Source of the DNA: JBGUVL01 sp964370395
GTDB lineage: Bacteria; Bacillota_I; Bacilli_A; Erysipelotrichales; Erysipelotrichaceae
Direction: 5' to 3'
Length of the DNA: 64,000 nucleotides
Assembly: GCA_964370395.1 (NCBI GenBank)
Contig: CAYJIZ010000013.1
Coordinates: forward strand, 13,702 to 77,701
Both the position numbers and the translations under genes were made by a program. Positions 1-8,904 of this stretch are shown here, piece after piece (the first letter of the stretch is position 1; the number at the start of each line of letters is the position of its first letter). The notes beneath the pieces are model-generated. The model had not been told where the DNA came from, did not search any database, and was given only the letters and a program-made list of their open reading frames with translations.

Positions 1-1
1 A

Positions 2-682
2 GATGAGATATGGGTCATCGCAAGAAGAGAAGATCGTTTGCTTGAATTAAAAGATTCTTTGCTTACTCCAACACGTGTATTTTCGTTTGATTTATTAAAA
101 GAAAGTAGTTTTGAAGTATTCTCACATATCTTAAAGCAAGAACAGCCTACCATTAAATATTTGGTAAACGCTGCCAGTTTTGGTGTGTTTGGAGACGCTA
201 GTATGGATTTGGATACGGTAAATCGTATGATTGATTTAAATGTGAAAGCATTGGTTAATATGACGTATATCGCAATTCCTTATATGGGTAAGGGTTCACA
301 CATTATTGAGTTGGGAAGCGCATCAAGCTTTACTCCATTGCTGAACTTTAATATTTACGCTTCCACAAAAGCCTTTGTTTTACACTTCTCTAATGCTTTG
401 TACCAAGAGTTAAAACCTCATGGTATTAAAGTTAGTGTCATTTGCCCAGGTTGGGTAAAAACAGAGTTCTTTAAAGAAGCGAATCCAAAAAAGGCAGCGC
501 ATGCTCCAATGTTTACTCGCCCACTTTACAGTGCCGATAAAGTCGTGAAAAAAGCCATTCGTGATGCACAACATGGTAAGATGATTTCAATTCCAGGAAC
601 ATTCACGAAGATCCATTATGTAAAAGCGAAATTCGCACCGAAAAAAATGATGATGCAAATTTGGAAAATGATGCAGAAATAG
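2..682 (+). CDS. Short-chain dehydrogenase/reductase, 5' end outside window
   Basis: An NAD(P)-dependent oxidoreductase of the classical SDR family; substrate unknown. The reading frame is open from base 2 and reads DEIWVIARREDRL before the first candidate start, so the N-terminal Rossmann glycine motif lies outside the window and the TTG at 38 is not the true start. Visible SDR landmarks are NAAS (the NAG-like strand 4 motif), a serine-rich SASSF stretch with the catalytic Ser, the YASTK catalytic Tyr/Lys pair, and PGWVKTEF after the active site. The C-terminus is basic (KKMMMQIWKMMQK). A terminator follows directly. The family call is secure; the substrate is not inferable. Confidence 0.9.
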   Translation, partial: DEIWVIARREDRLLELKDSLLTPTRVFSFDLLKESSFEVFSHILKQEQPTIKYLVNAASFGVFGDASMDLDTVNRMIDLNVKALVNMTYIAIPYMGKGSHIIELGSASSFTPLLNFNIYASTKAFVLHFSNALYQELKPHGIKVSVICPGWVKTEFFKEANPKKAAHAPMFTRPLYSADKVVKKAIRDAQHGKMISIPGTFTKIHYVKAKFAPKKMMMQIWKMMQK

Positions 683-684
683 AC

Positions 685-714
685 AAAAGCAAATGCCACG
701 CATTTGCTTTTTTT
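685..714 (+). terminator. Intrinsic terminator of the SDR gene
   Basis: An 11-bp perfect stem (685-695 with 701-711) with a 5-nt loop is followed by a run of T. It lies three bases after the SDR stop codon. Confidence 0.85.
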
Positions 715-732
715 AATCGATGCATTCACAAA

Positions 733-761
733 CAAAAAGCAAACCATTTACTGGTTTGCTT
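733..761 (-). terminator. Intrinsic terminator of divIC
   Basis: Ten-bp stem (737-746 with 752-761) and a T-rich tail when read on the minus strand. The divIC stop codon (760-762) is part of the stem. Confidence 0.8.
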
Positions 762-1074
762 ATTTTTCCTCTTCTGGTAATTTGAATACTTGTTCTCCAT
801 CGTCTTTTGTTGCTAAGTATTTTGCTCTTGCATAACGAATTAAGTATTCTGTATCATTCAAGTTTTCCTTTTGTGTAGATAAATCTTCTTTTTGTCGTGT
901 TAACTTATCTTGGGCTGCACTTGCGCTATTAATTTCATTTGTTAAGTCTTTGGTTAATACTACTTCATTAAAAACATTAAACAAGCAGACACTAGAAACA
1001 AGTAACATCATAAAAAGAATCATCGTTCTTGCTAATGGATTTAATTTCTTTTTACGCTTTTTCACATTCGCCAT
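760..1074 (-). CDS. divIC: Septum formation initiator, DivIC/FtsB family
   Basis: A small bitopic cell-division protein that in Bacillus pairs with FtsL and DivIB in the divisome. The 104-residue product has a very basic N-terminus (KKRKKK), one membrane segment at roughly residues 17-37 and a following coiled-coil region rich in K/E/Q. It ends with a YLIRYARAKYLA segment typical of the DivIC/FtsB family. I chose the ATG at 1074 because AAGGAG lies 8 nt before it; the upstream in-frame ATG at 1080 is only 2 nt from that site. It belongs to the pth-mfd-spoVT-yabO-divIC neighbourhood known in Bacillus, here separated from rqcP by two plus-strand genes. Confidence 0.88.
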   Translation of the reverse strand: MANVKKRKKKLNPLARTMILFMMLLVSSVCLFNVFNEVVLTKDLTNEINSASAAQDKLTRQKEDLSTQKENLNDTEYLIRYARAKYLATKDDGEQVFKLPEEEK

Positions 1075-1340
1075 TCCCATGTCTCCTTCATCTACACACA
1101 TTATACAATAAAACCATTCGAATAGTAAATATCAATTCATAGAAATTGGTTTTATTTCCCAGGACATAATTATTTCTATATATTGTAAATTCCCTTTTTA
1201 AAGTGATTTTTATTTATTTATTCACTATACTGGAGAATATTTGATAACCATAAATTGTAACGATTATGGTAACGACAATCCCCATAGTCTTTTTCATAAA
1301 AAAAGTGTATAATGGGCTATAATGATAAGGAGTTATGATT

Positions 1341-1970
1341 ATGAATGAATTATTGTATACGATTCCTGCAGTGCTTATTGCTATTGTTACACATGAATGG
1401 GCGCATGGGTTCATCTCTTATGTACTAGGAGATCCAAACCCGAAACACGATGGCCGTCTTTCTTTCAACCCACTAAAACACTTGGACCCTGTAGGGACCC
1501 TTTGTTTGTTGTTTTTTCACTTTGGATGGGCCAAACCAGTACAAGTAAATCCCAACTACTATAAAAACAAAAAACTAGGGATGGTACTTACTGCATTAGC
1601 TGGTCCCATTATGAATTTCATTATTGCCTTTTTATCGCTAATCGTCGTATTGGTGATAATTAATGCTTTTACAATGGGACAATACAATGCGATAGCAGAA
1701 TACTTGCTTAACGTATTCAAATACACAGCAATAATCAGTATCGGTTTGGGTGTCTTTAACCTGATTCCCATTCCCCCATTAGATGGTTCTAAAATATTAT
1801 TTTCCATCTTACCTGAAAAAACTTACTTTGCGTATATGCAATACGAACGATATGGAATCTTTTTATTGTTTTTACTATTGGCTTTAGGTTTTTCTAGCAA
1901 TGTATTAGTTACCATCAATCAAACCTTATACAATGGTATGTTAAACTTCTTACTTCCCTTTTTCATTTAA
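1341..1970 (+). CDS. Site-2 protease family (peptidase M50) membrane protein
   Basis: An integral-membrane zinc metalloprotease of the rhomboid-unrelated S2P/M50 family, which cuts membrane-embedded substrates. The HEWAH zinc motif sits in the first membrane helix (about residues 19-23), and NLIPIPPLDGS near residue 137 supplies the third metal ligand (Asp). About five or six hydrophobic segments are visible and no PDZ domain, so this is the compact YwhC-like group. AAGGAG at 1327-1332 is 8 nt from the ATG at 1341 and only 2 nt from the one at 1335, so I use 1341. It is plus-strand among minus-strand neighbours. Substrate unknown. Confidence 0.9.
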   Translation: MNELLYTIPAVLIAIVTHEWAHGFISYVLGDPNPKHDGRLSFNPLKHLDPVGTLCLLFFHFGWAKPVQVNPNYYKNKKLGMVLTALAGPIMNFIIAFLSLIVVLVIINAFTMGQYNAIAEYLLNVFKYTAIISIGLGVFNLIPIPPLDGSKILFSILPEKTYFAYMQYERYGIFLLFLLLALGFSSNVLVTINQTLYNGMLNFLLPFFI

Positions 1971-1995
1971 ACCACAATCCTTTTATTAATAAATT

Positions 1996-2004
1996 TGTTA
2001 TAAT
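1996..2004 (+). promoter_or_regulatory. Extended -10 promoter element for the DUF3592-like gene
   Basis: TGTTATAAT fits an extended -10 (TGnTATAAT) 22 bases before the start codon at 2027. No convincing -35 is present, as is usual for extended -10 promoters. Confidence 0.45.
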
Positions 2005-2026
2005 AATTAGCAAGGAGGATAGTATT

Positions 2027-2554
2027 ATGTTTATCGGTATCCTATTTATTGTCCTTGGTTCATTCATGATGTTTTTAAGTCTGAAAGGCCAAGTGTACTC
2101 GAAACGAAATGCAATGGCAGCATCCAGTTACTTTCTATTGTTCGGTATTTTGGTAAGTTTTGCTTCTTATACAGAAAATGAACGTATGTTGTTGTTTGTC
2201 ATGTGTTTTGGATTAGGTCTTATTTTTATTTTTGTCGGTTTATGGTACATTAAGAAATCCATTTCTTACCCTCATAAAATTGAAGCAGTTTACATTGGTA
2301 GTGCTCCAGCAGGTAATCGCATGTTAGCACCCCAATTTGCATACCAATTCGATGGGAAAAGATACAAACAAAGCGAAGGTAGAGCGTATTATCGCTCTTA
2401 CATAAACAAGCATTTCACCTTACAACAAACATATCCCATTTATCTAAGTGACAAAAACCCTTCTCACTTTACAACTAGTAAAAAAGTGAGAGCGTTTGAT
2501 GTCGTAATGGTATTATTTGGTTTAGCGATTGTTTCTATGCCTTTTCTATTATAA
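2027..2554 (+). CDS. Membrane protein with DUF3592-like domain
   Basis: Function unknown. The 175-residue protein has three N-terminal hydrophobic segments (about 1-20, 30-48, 52-75), a soluble portion of about 75 residues, and a C-terminal hydrophobic segment (about 155-175). The soluble part has the look of DUF3592: a PQFAYQFDGKRYK stretch (polymer-like Y..dGk.Y) and YPIYLSDKNPSHF (v.yDP.nPs.f). Start ATG follows an AAGGAGG site. It sits alone between the M50 gene and minus-strand rqcP, has its own putative promoter, and is followed by a terminator. The DUF assignment is by eye only. Confidence 0.6.
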   Translation: MFIGILFIVLGSFMMFLSLKGQVYSKRNAMAASSYFLLFGILVSFASYTENERMLLFVMCFGLGLIFIFVGLWYIKKSISYPHKIEAVYIGSAPAGNRMLAPQFAYQFDGKRYKQSEGRAYYRSYINKHFTLQQTYPIYLSDKNPSHFTTSKKVRAFDVVMVLFGLAIVSMPFLL

Positions 2555-2569
2555 AAGGACGCAATTATG

Positions 2570-2610
2570 AAATCCCTTGTCCTTGTATAACACAAGCGAG
2601 GGATTTTTTT
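2570..2610 (+). terminator. Intrinsic terminator after the DUF3592-like gene
   Basis: Inverted repeat AAATCCCT...AGGGATTT enclosing a smaller CTTGT/ACAAG pairing, followed by seven T on the plus strand. Confidence 0.7.
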
Positions 2611-2628
2611 ATTTCGCATCCTTTTTCA

Positions 2629-2895
2629 TTATTCTTCTTTTACTATTCGTTTCTCATCAACCACTTCAAACATTAGCGCAGCATCGTTTTTATTCACTTG
2701 TTTCGGTGTATCTAACACCTTAATCGTCAATTCACGATTCCCAAATTGAACACAAACAAGATCTCCATAATTTACTTCGGTACTCGGCTTTGCCTTCCTA
2801 CCATTCACTATGATACGTTCTTGATCAGCCAATTCTTTTGCTACTGTTCTTCGTTTTAAAATTCTAGCTACTTTTAAATACTTATCTAGTCTCAT
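2629..2895 (-). CDS. rqcP: S4-domain RNA-binding protein RqcP (YabO/Hsp15-like)
   Basis: A small S4-domain protein. In Bacillus, RqcP binds stalled 50S-peptidyl-tRNA complexes and works with RqcH in C-terminal alanine tailing for ribosome rescue. The 88-residue product starts MRLDKYLKVARILKRRT, the signature of this family, and carries the S4 fold through VNGRKAKPSTEVNYGD. I use the ATG at 2895, preceded by an AGGTGAT site; longer versions to 2964 overlap spoVT and lack a ribosome site. It follows spoVT as yabO does near mfd in Bacillus. The sporulation genes yabP and yabQ, which normally follow, are absent. Confidence 0.88.
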   Translation of the reverse strand: MRLDKYLKVARILKRRTVAKELADQERIIVNGRKAKPSTEVNYGDLVCVQFGNRELTIKVLDTPKQVNKNDAALMFEVVDEKRIVKEE

Positions 2896-2932
2896 CTTAT
2901 CACCTAGAAGTATTTTACCACAAATCAATTCA

Positions 2933-3424
2933 TTAATGTTGTTGCGATGATAATAAATCAGCAAATAATTTAATGCATTGAACGTCTGCTTCGGCTAATT
3001 CTCTTACATCGAAAATCACAACGAAGCTTCCATAGTAGTTTCCATACGACATGACAGGTAAAATACATCCGCTGTATCTGTCTTCCATATCATCAAATAC
3101 TTTTGTATTTTCGAAGTATGTAATGGTATGAACTTTTACTTTACCTTGCATGCTTTCATCTAACTTAATTTCATTTTTTTCCAGATATTCTTCACTAGTG
3201 AAAAAGATTTTATTTTGATAACGATTGTTCAATAAATCACACATATGTACAATTTCTTCATAGAAAGCAGATGTTTCATCGTATTTACGAATACAGATTG
3301 TTCCATCTTTAATGTAGATTTCAATCGAATCTCCTTCTTTCATTTTGTACATTTTACGAATTTCTTTTGGAATTACCAAACGTCCTAAATCATCTAATCT
3401 TCTAACCATTCCTGTTTCTTTCAT
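2933..3424 (-). CDS. spoVT: SpoVT-like AbrB-family regulator with GAF domain
   Basis: A swapped-hairpin AbrB-type DNA-binding protein. In Bacillus, SpoVT is a late forespore regulator. Residues about 5-50 carry the AbrB fold (MVRRLDDLGRLVIPKEIRK). Residues about 55-163 match the SpoVT GAF-like sensor in size and position. The start at 3424 is set by a GAGGTG site 4 nt upstream. The gene keeps its Bacillus position between mfd and yabO/rqcP. Whether this organism sporulates cannot be judged: no other sporulation gene is in the window, so a general regulatory role is possible. Confidence 0.82.
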   Translation of the reverse strand: MKETGMVRRLDDLGRLVIPKEIRKMYKMKEGDSIEIYIKDGTICIRKYDETSAFYEEIVHMCDLLNNRYQNKIFFTSEEYLEKNEIKLDESMQGKVKVHTITYFENTKVFDDMEDRYSGCILPVMSYGNYYGSFVVIFDVRELAEADVQCIKLFADLLSSQQH

Positions 3425-3468
3425 ATAACACCTCAATAGTATCATGGAGGCATATGTAAGTTATTCGT

Positions 3469-4605
3469 TTATTGTATCACTTGTAATAAATTAAAGCGTT
3501 CCGCTTTTGTTGAATCTTCTAACAGACTGTCATAATCAAATAACGAATAGCCATGCCATCCATATTCTTTCACTGTTTCTACCTGTTGTTTTAAATTGTC
3601 ATTTTGCTTTTGCCATCCAAAATCATCATTGACATCTTGCCCACAAAGATAAAGGGCTAAGCCAGCATATAATTTTGTATTCTTATTGGTATGAATTGTT
3701 TGGTACGCTTGCACTCGATCATCAAACATTGTCACACTATTACTTCCCCACTGGTTTGTCCAATAAATCTGTGGCATAACATAATCCACATACCCATCTT
3801 CACTTAACCAAGTATCAATATCAGCCCCAATATTTCTAGCATTATCTAAATTCCCTTGGGGACTAATACCCATTGTAATGTTCTCACTTTTCGCTTTGAT
3901 TGTGGAATACACTTCTCTTATCAATGCATTCACATTTTCTTGGCGTTGTTGTTGTGTCGTATTATGGAACATTGCTTCCATATAAAAGTAGTCATCAAAA
4001 TGAATTCCATCCACATCGTATGTTGTAATGATTTCTTCTACCCCTTCAACAATGTATTTTCGTACTTCCTCACTTTGTGGATTCAGCATCGCTTGTGTAC
4101 CCTCTACTAATACACGATCGCTACCAATCCAATCCCCAATGGAAGAATAACTTTTAAAATAATCGATTTGTTGTTGGTTGTATGCAATACGATACGGATT
4201 AATCCATGCCTCTAACTTCAACCCCTTATCATGTGCTTTTTTAACCATGATCGCCAGGGGGTCATACACAACATCTTGTGTCGAACTAATGTACTTTGAG
4301 ATTGGAAATAACTCGCTAGGATATATCGCATCCTGAAAAGGACGCACTTGCACAATCAATGTATTTAACTTGTTTTCTATCGCCTTATTACACATGTCTT
4401 CAAAAGCATCAATGAATTCACTCTCACTTTTGTCTTTTAACGTCTCCATGTTTAAATAGGAAATCCACACTGCTTTCTTGTCAAATACCACTGACTCTTC
4501 TGTCTTTTGAAACACAAGCGCTATCATTACAATAACAAAAAGTACTACACTTGCCATTATTGCCACACGTTGATAGGAAATCTTATGTCTTCTTTTTTTA
4601 ACCAT
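3469..4605 (-). CDS. Glycosyl hydrolase-like 10 (DUF187/GHL10) family, membrane-anchored
   Basis: A TIM-barrel glycoside hydrolase-like protein, presumably extracellular. The 378-residue product has a basic N-terminus and one signal-anchor helix at about residues 12-32. It then shows the GHL10 landmarks: AVWISYLNMET, FNTLIVQVRPFQDAIYPSELFP-like (here LNTLIVQVRPF), YDPLAIMVKKAHDKGLKLEAWINPYR, DGIHFDDYFY and DYVMPQIYW. The start at 4605 follows GAGGTAC. GHL10 proteins are thought to act on peptidoglycan or other surface glycans; the exact substrate is not known here. It lies between mfd and spoVT, a place with no counterpart in Bacillus. Confidence 0.85.
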   Translation of the reverse strand: MVKKRRHKISYQRVAIMASVVLFVIVMIALVFQKTEESVVFDKKAVWISYLNMETLKDKSESEFIDAFEDMCNKAIENKLNTLIVQVRPFQDAIYPSELFPISKYISSTQDVVYDPLAIMVKKAHDKGLKLEAWINPYRIAYNQQQIDYFKSYSSIGDWIGSDRVLVEGTQAMLNPQSEEVRKYIVEGVEEIITTYDVDGIHFDDYFYMEAMFHNTTQQQRQENVNALIREVYSTIKAKSENITMGISPQGNLDNARNIGADIDTWLSEDGYVDYVMPQIYWTNQWGSNSVTMFDDRVQAYQTIHTNKNTKLYAGLALYLCGQDVNDDFGWQKQNDNLKQQVETVKEYGWHGYSLFDYDSLLEDSTKAERFNLLQVIQ

Positions 4606-4780
4606 ATGTACCTCTTTATTATTATACACATTTTTACAAATAATGCTAAAAAAAGACACAGATTTTTTAGGAATATCTTTCCAGTTAAATCGTGTGTGCT
4701 TTTCTTTTGTTTTAATAATAAAAGAAACTTTTTGTTACCTGTCTTTCAACATGAACAAAAAGCTCTTTTTTTAACTTGTT

Positions 4781-7700
4781 TTACGCTCTTTCTAATTTGG
4801 CACACATAGAAATAAATTCAATTAATAGAGCCAAAGAATTGCTTCCTTTCGGTATTTTCGCATAAATCTTTTGGTTTACATACCGTATTTTAATATCCGT
4901 AGATAAGGTTGTCGCTTTTTCAAATAATGTCACTCCATCAATACGATCGCTCCACTCTTTTGTGAATTCGATTTCCATCTCTTGTTTCATCTCTTTAAAT
5001 CCAGCAACATGTGGTTCATTAATCATAATATCCAATTTCTTTTTCTCAAATAACATCGCTACTGCTTTTGGTAATTTTCCATACGTATCGATGATTTCTT
5101 CTTGCATCTTCAACAAGTCCTTTTTGCTTTTTACATTATCCAAACGTTGGTACAGTGTAATCTTTTCAAAGTCTTCTTGTTCAAAGCGTTCTGGAATATA
5201 CGCATCCACTTTTAAATTGGCTTTTCTCTCTTCTACTTCTTTTACTTCTATTTTTTCACCACGACTCTCACTAATCGCTTCGTTCAGCATTTCAATGTAC
5301 ATATCCATCCCAATCGTATCGATAAACCCTGCTTGTTTTGGTCCTAGCATATCTCCAGCTCCACGAATTGTTAAATCACGTAGTGCTATTTTATACCCTG
5401 AACCTAACTTCGCAAACTCTTTCATCGACTTTAATCGTTTCATCGCTATTTCACTTAACGCTTTGCGTGGTGAATACATTAAATAGGCATATGCCAAACG
5501 CGAACTACGTCCCACTCTTCCTTTGATCTGGTATAGTTGCGACAATCCAAACTTATCGGCATCTTCAATTAAAATCGTGTTCGCATTAGGAATATCAATT
5601 CCCGTTTCAATAATCGTTGTACAAACTAATACTTGGTATTCTTTGTTGGTGAACTTAAGCATCACATCTTCAATTTCATCTTTGTGCATCTGCCCATGTG
5701 CGACACCTACTTTTAATCCTTTGATTTCTTTTTGTAAACGTCTAGCAACATTATAAATTTCTTTCACGTTGTTGTATAAATAGAACACTTGTCCATCTCT
5801 TGATAACTCGCGTTCGATTACTTCTTTCATCAATGCGATATTTTTCTCAATCACATACGTTTGCACACTCATTCGATTACTTGGTGGTGTATTTAACTGT
5901 GACAAAGAACGTATCCCAATTAACGACATTTGTAATGTACGTGGTATTGGTGTTGCACTAAGCGACAATACATCGACACTCGTTTTTAATTCTTTTATTT
6001 TTTCTTTGTGTTCTACACCAAAGCGTTGTTCCTCATCAATGATCAACAACCCTAAATCTTTGAACACAATATCCTTAGAAAGCAAACGATGTGTTCCTAC
6101 TAATAAGTCGATTTTTCCTTCTAGCAATTGTTGTTTGATCTGTTTTACTTCTTTGCTTGTGACAAAACGATTCACAACTTTAATGGTAACTGGAAAATTG
6201 CGAAAACGTCGCAATGCTGTTTTTAGATGTTGTTGCGATAAGATTGTCGTAGGGCATAAAAAAGCAACTTGTTTATTATCCATAATCGCTTTGAAAGCAG
6301 CACGCAGAGCTACTTCTGTTTTTCCAAACCCTACATCTCCACAAAGCAAACGATCCATTGGAACATCTTTTTCCATATCCCTTTTTATTTCATCCACCGC
6401 TTGTGTTTGGTCAACGGTAAGAGGATAATCAAAGTCTTCCTCAAACTCTTGCTGGAAAACACTGTCTTTGCTAAACGCATACCCAATGTGTTTTTCACGT
6501 AACGAATAAAGCTTAACCAAACGATCGGCTAGTATTTTTACACTTTCGCTTACTTTCGCTTTTGTTTTTTCCCAATCGCCACTTCCTAATTTATTTAACT
6601 TTGGTGTTGCCCCTTCTTTGGAGACAAACTTACGAATTAATTTAAACTGTTCTAATGGAATTAATAATTCATCATTTCCTTTGTAGACAACACGCAAATA
6701 ATCTTTATGAATTCCATCTTTTTCTTTGTTTATGATACCCAAATACTTCCCTACACCATATAATTTATGGACAACAAAATCCCCATTTTCTAATTCTAGA
6801 TAATGGTTGATTACTTCTGCTTCTTTAAATTTGTTCGCATGCAAATTACGGTGATGGACAACATCGAATAATTCTTTACTTGTGCATACGATTATTTTTT
6901 CACGATGTGCAATAAATCCTTCGTTGAACATAAGTTCACTAAAATGAACACCCACATCCAATGAATCATCACTTCGATAAGGACAACCAAGATCATTTAG
7001 CACTTCTTTTACTTGTTTTTGTTCCATCTCTTTTAAACAAAATAAAATCGTATAGTCTTTGTGCTTAATGATGTCTTCGATCTTCTTTGGCAAAGAGACA
7101 TCAACATACATCATCTCTTCGATTTGTGAGAAAACAGGTTTCTTCTCATTCACAAACAAATTTATTTCCATCGCTTTTAAACGTAGGCGATCCAAATCAT
7201 TCGCAAACTGGTACATCGCTAAACTCATATTCAATGATTGTAACTCTTGAATATACGCGATGTTTTCTTCACTGATGCGTTTGTATGTTTGTTTTACTTC
7301 ATCCACACTACTGATTACAATACGCGCTTGTTTCATATAGTCTTGGATGCTATATTGTTGGTTTAGGTAGATATAATACTTGCTTAAGTGGGCTTCTTTG
7401 CTTCTTTCCTCTAGCAGACGAATGTCTTCTTCAAGGTGATCTATCAACTCTTGGTTAGTACTTTTGGCTATCTTTTCTTCCAAGGTTTCGCATATTACAC
7501 TCACTTCTTCCTGCGTAAATAAAATATCACTTGCTGGAATGATTTCAACACTATCCACTTCATTGATAGTACGCTTACTCGCAATATCAAAGAAACGAAT
7601 GCTATCAATTTCATTATCAAAAAACTCGATTCGAATTGGATTATCATAATTCATCGAGTAAACATCAATGATTCCACCACGACTTGCATAACACAGTGGT

Positions 7701-8188
7701 TGATCCACATAGGTTACTTTAGTATATCCTGCATCATATAAGTTTTGAACCATATCATCATAAGAAATCGTATCGTTTACTTTAATATGATAACGGTATT
7801 TATCGAACACTTCAGGAGCGGGCAAGAATTTTGTAAATCCCGCAGTATGTGTAATACACACAACAGGACGATCGCTCATTAGCGCATCTAACACTTCAAT
7901 TTCTTGTGCCAATTGCTCTGGAGAAGCAGCAATCGCTTGTACACGCAAGCTTTCTTCCACGCGAAAAAGCAGCACTTCATCTTTTAGTAGGGGGGTTAAA
8001 CTCTCATAAAGACGTTGTGCTGTATATACATTATTTTTGACAATCAGCATTGGTTTTTTCTTTTTCAAATACGAGGACGCAATCATTAATGTTTCTTCCA
8101 TTAAATTAATGTTTCCTAGCGTATTCGCTTCTTGATCAAATGCGACAAATGCTGGATTATCAGACAAGATGTGTAACAGTTGATTCAT
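4781..8188 (-). CDS. mfd: Transcription-repair coupling factor Mfd
   Basis: An ATP-dependent DNA translocase that removes RNA polymerase stalled at lesions and recruits UvrA for strand-specific repair. At 1135 residues it is of standard length. The N-terminal third resembles UvrB domains. A CarD-like RNA polymerase interaction domain follows (GDFVVHKLYGVGKYLGI, about residue 472). Then come the RecG-like motor with Walker A GDVGFGKTEVA (about 618), DEEQRFG Walker B, and SATPIPRTLQ. The TRG motif region and C-terminal UvrA-mimic domain complete it. A GAGGTGATT site precedes the ATG. It is likely co-transcribed with the SGNH and HAD genes upstream. Confidence 0.97.
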   Translation of the reverse strand: MNQLLHILSDNPAFVAFDQEANTLGNINLMEETLMIASSYLKKKKPMLIVKNNVYTAQRLYESLTPLLKDEVLLFRVEESLRVQAIAASPEQLAQEIEVLDALMSDRPVVCITHTAGFTKFLPAPEVFDKYRYHIKVNDTISYDDMVQNLYDAGYTKVTYVDQPLCYASRGGIIDVYSMNYDNPIRIEFFDNEIDSIRFFDIASKRTINEVDSVEIIPASDILFTQEEVSVICETLEEKIAKSTNQELIDHLEEDIRLLEERSKEAHLSKYYIYLNQQYSIQDYMKQARIVISSVDEVKQTYKRISEENIAYIQELQSLNMSLAMYQFANDLDRLRLKAMEINLFVNEKKPVFSQIEEMMYVDVSLPKKIEDIIKHKDYTILFCLKEMEQKQVKEVLNDLGCPYRSDDSLDVGVHFSELMFNEGFIAHREKIIVCTSKELFDVVHHRNLHANKFKEAEVINHYLELENGDFVVHKLYGVGKYLGIINKEKDGIHKDYLRVVYKGNDELLIPLEQFKLIRKFVSKEGATPKLNKLGSGDWEKTKAKVSESVKILADRLVKLYSLREKHIGYAFSKDSVFQQEFEEDFDYPLTVDQTQAVDEIKRDMEKDVPMDRLLCGDVGFGKTEVALRAAFKAIMDNKQVAFLCPTTILSQQHLKTALRRFRNFPVTIKVVNRFVTSKEVKQIKQQLLEGKIDLLVGTHRLLSKDIVFKDLGLLIIDEEQRFGVEHKEKIKELKTSVDVLSLSATPIPRTLQMSLIGIRSLSQLNTPPSNRMSVQTYVIEKNIALMKEVIERELSRDGQVFYLYNNVKEIYNVARRLQKEIKGLKVGVAHGQMHKDEIEDVMLKFTNKEYQVLVCTTIIETGIDIPNANTILIEDADKFGLSQLYQIKGRVGRSSRLAYAYLMYSPRKALSEIAMKRLKSMKEFAKLGSGYKIALRDLTIRGAGDMLGPKQAGFIDTIGMDMYIEMLNEAISESRGEKIEVKEVEERKANLKVDAYIPERFEQEDFEKITLYQRLDNVKSKKDLLKMQEEIIDTYGKLPKAVAMLFEKKKLDIMINEPHVAGFKEMKQEMEIEFTKEWSDRIDGVTLFEKATTLSTDIKIRYVNQKIYAKIPKGSNSLALLIEFISMCAKLERA

Positions 8189-8257
8189 GTAATCACCTCA
8201 CCTGTTCATCTATTCTATCATTTCTAAATTAGATATGCTAGCGATAATCTCACTAAT

Positions 8258-8893
8258 TTATTTCGTAAGAAAAGCATAAAAACATTCGCTCAACTTACGA
8301 TGATTTTCTTCGTCCATGTGAATGCCATCGATTGCACTCGCTTTTGCATATGTTGCAGCATTGATGAACTGACAATTGTAAGTATTCGCTATTTCTTCAT
8401 AATAATGAGCAAGTTTTTTCGCTGTTTGTATGCTTTGCTCATTGAATTGTTCCCTGGTTCTTTCTTGGTGAAACCCTTCTTCGTTTAATAAGATTGGCGA
8501 AACGATAATAATTTCAGGAATCGTATATTGAGGAAGGTATATCGCTTTGTTTTGAATGATTTGTACCATTTCTTTGATCCCGTTAGAGATCGCTACAGCA
8601 TTCGCATTAAAATTTGCTTTCAAATCATTTGTACCAAGCATAATGATAATGGTATCAAGTGGCTGGTGTGTTTCAAGAAGCATACGCAAACTAGACAAAC
8701 CATGACGAAATGGTTTTACCTCATCCACAAAAGCAGCACATCTTCCATTTAATCCTTCTTCGATTACTTCGTACGATGCCCCTAAGCTATTCGCTAGTAG
8801 TTTAGGCCAACGTGTTTTCTCATCAAATCGTGACTTATCTATCGGGTTATGTCCCCATGTATTGGAATCTCCAAAACAAACTATTTTTTTCAT
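8258..8893 (-). CDS. SGNH/GDSL-family esterase or lipase
   Basis: A probable serine esterase. The 211-residue protein opens with CFGDSNTWG, giving the block I GDSN nucleophile. It has GLNGRC (block II Gly), MLGTNDLK (block III Asn) and DGIHMDEENH near the C-terminus (catalytic Asp and His, block V). No signal peptide is visible, so it should be cytoplasmic, like acyl-CoA or arylesterase members. The ATG follows AGAGGAAAC and lies 11 nt downstream of the HAD gene, with mfd 69 nt further on, which suggests one transcript. Natural substrate unknown. Confidence 0.87.
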   Translation of the reverse strand: MKKIVCFGDSNTWGHNPIDKSRFDEKTRWPKLLANSLGASYEVIEEGLNGRCAAFVDEVKPFRHGLSSLRMLLETHQPLDTIIIMLGTNDLKANFNANAVAISNGIKEMVQIIQNKAIYLPQYTIPEIIIVSPILLNEEGFHQERTREQFNEQSIQTAKKLAHYYEEIANTYNCQFINAATYAKASAIDGIHMDEENHRKLSECFYAFLTK

Positions 8894-8904
8894 CGTGTTT
8901 CCTC

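Noticed and set aside
1214..1414. 66-residue minus-strand ORF over the M50 gene start
   Set aside because: It lies antisense to the start and HEWAH region of a well-supported protease gene and has no ribosome site or family match.
4507..4809. Plus-strand ORF across the GHL10-mfd gap
   Set aside because: It overlaps both real minus-strand genes, has Phe/His/Asn-rich low-complexity content, and has no ribosome site.
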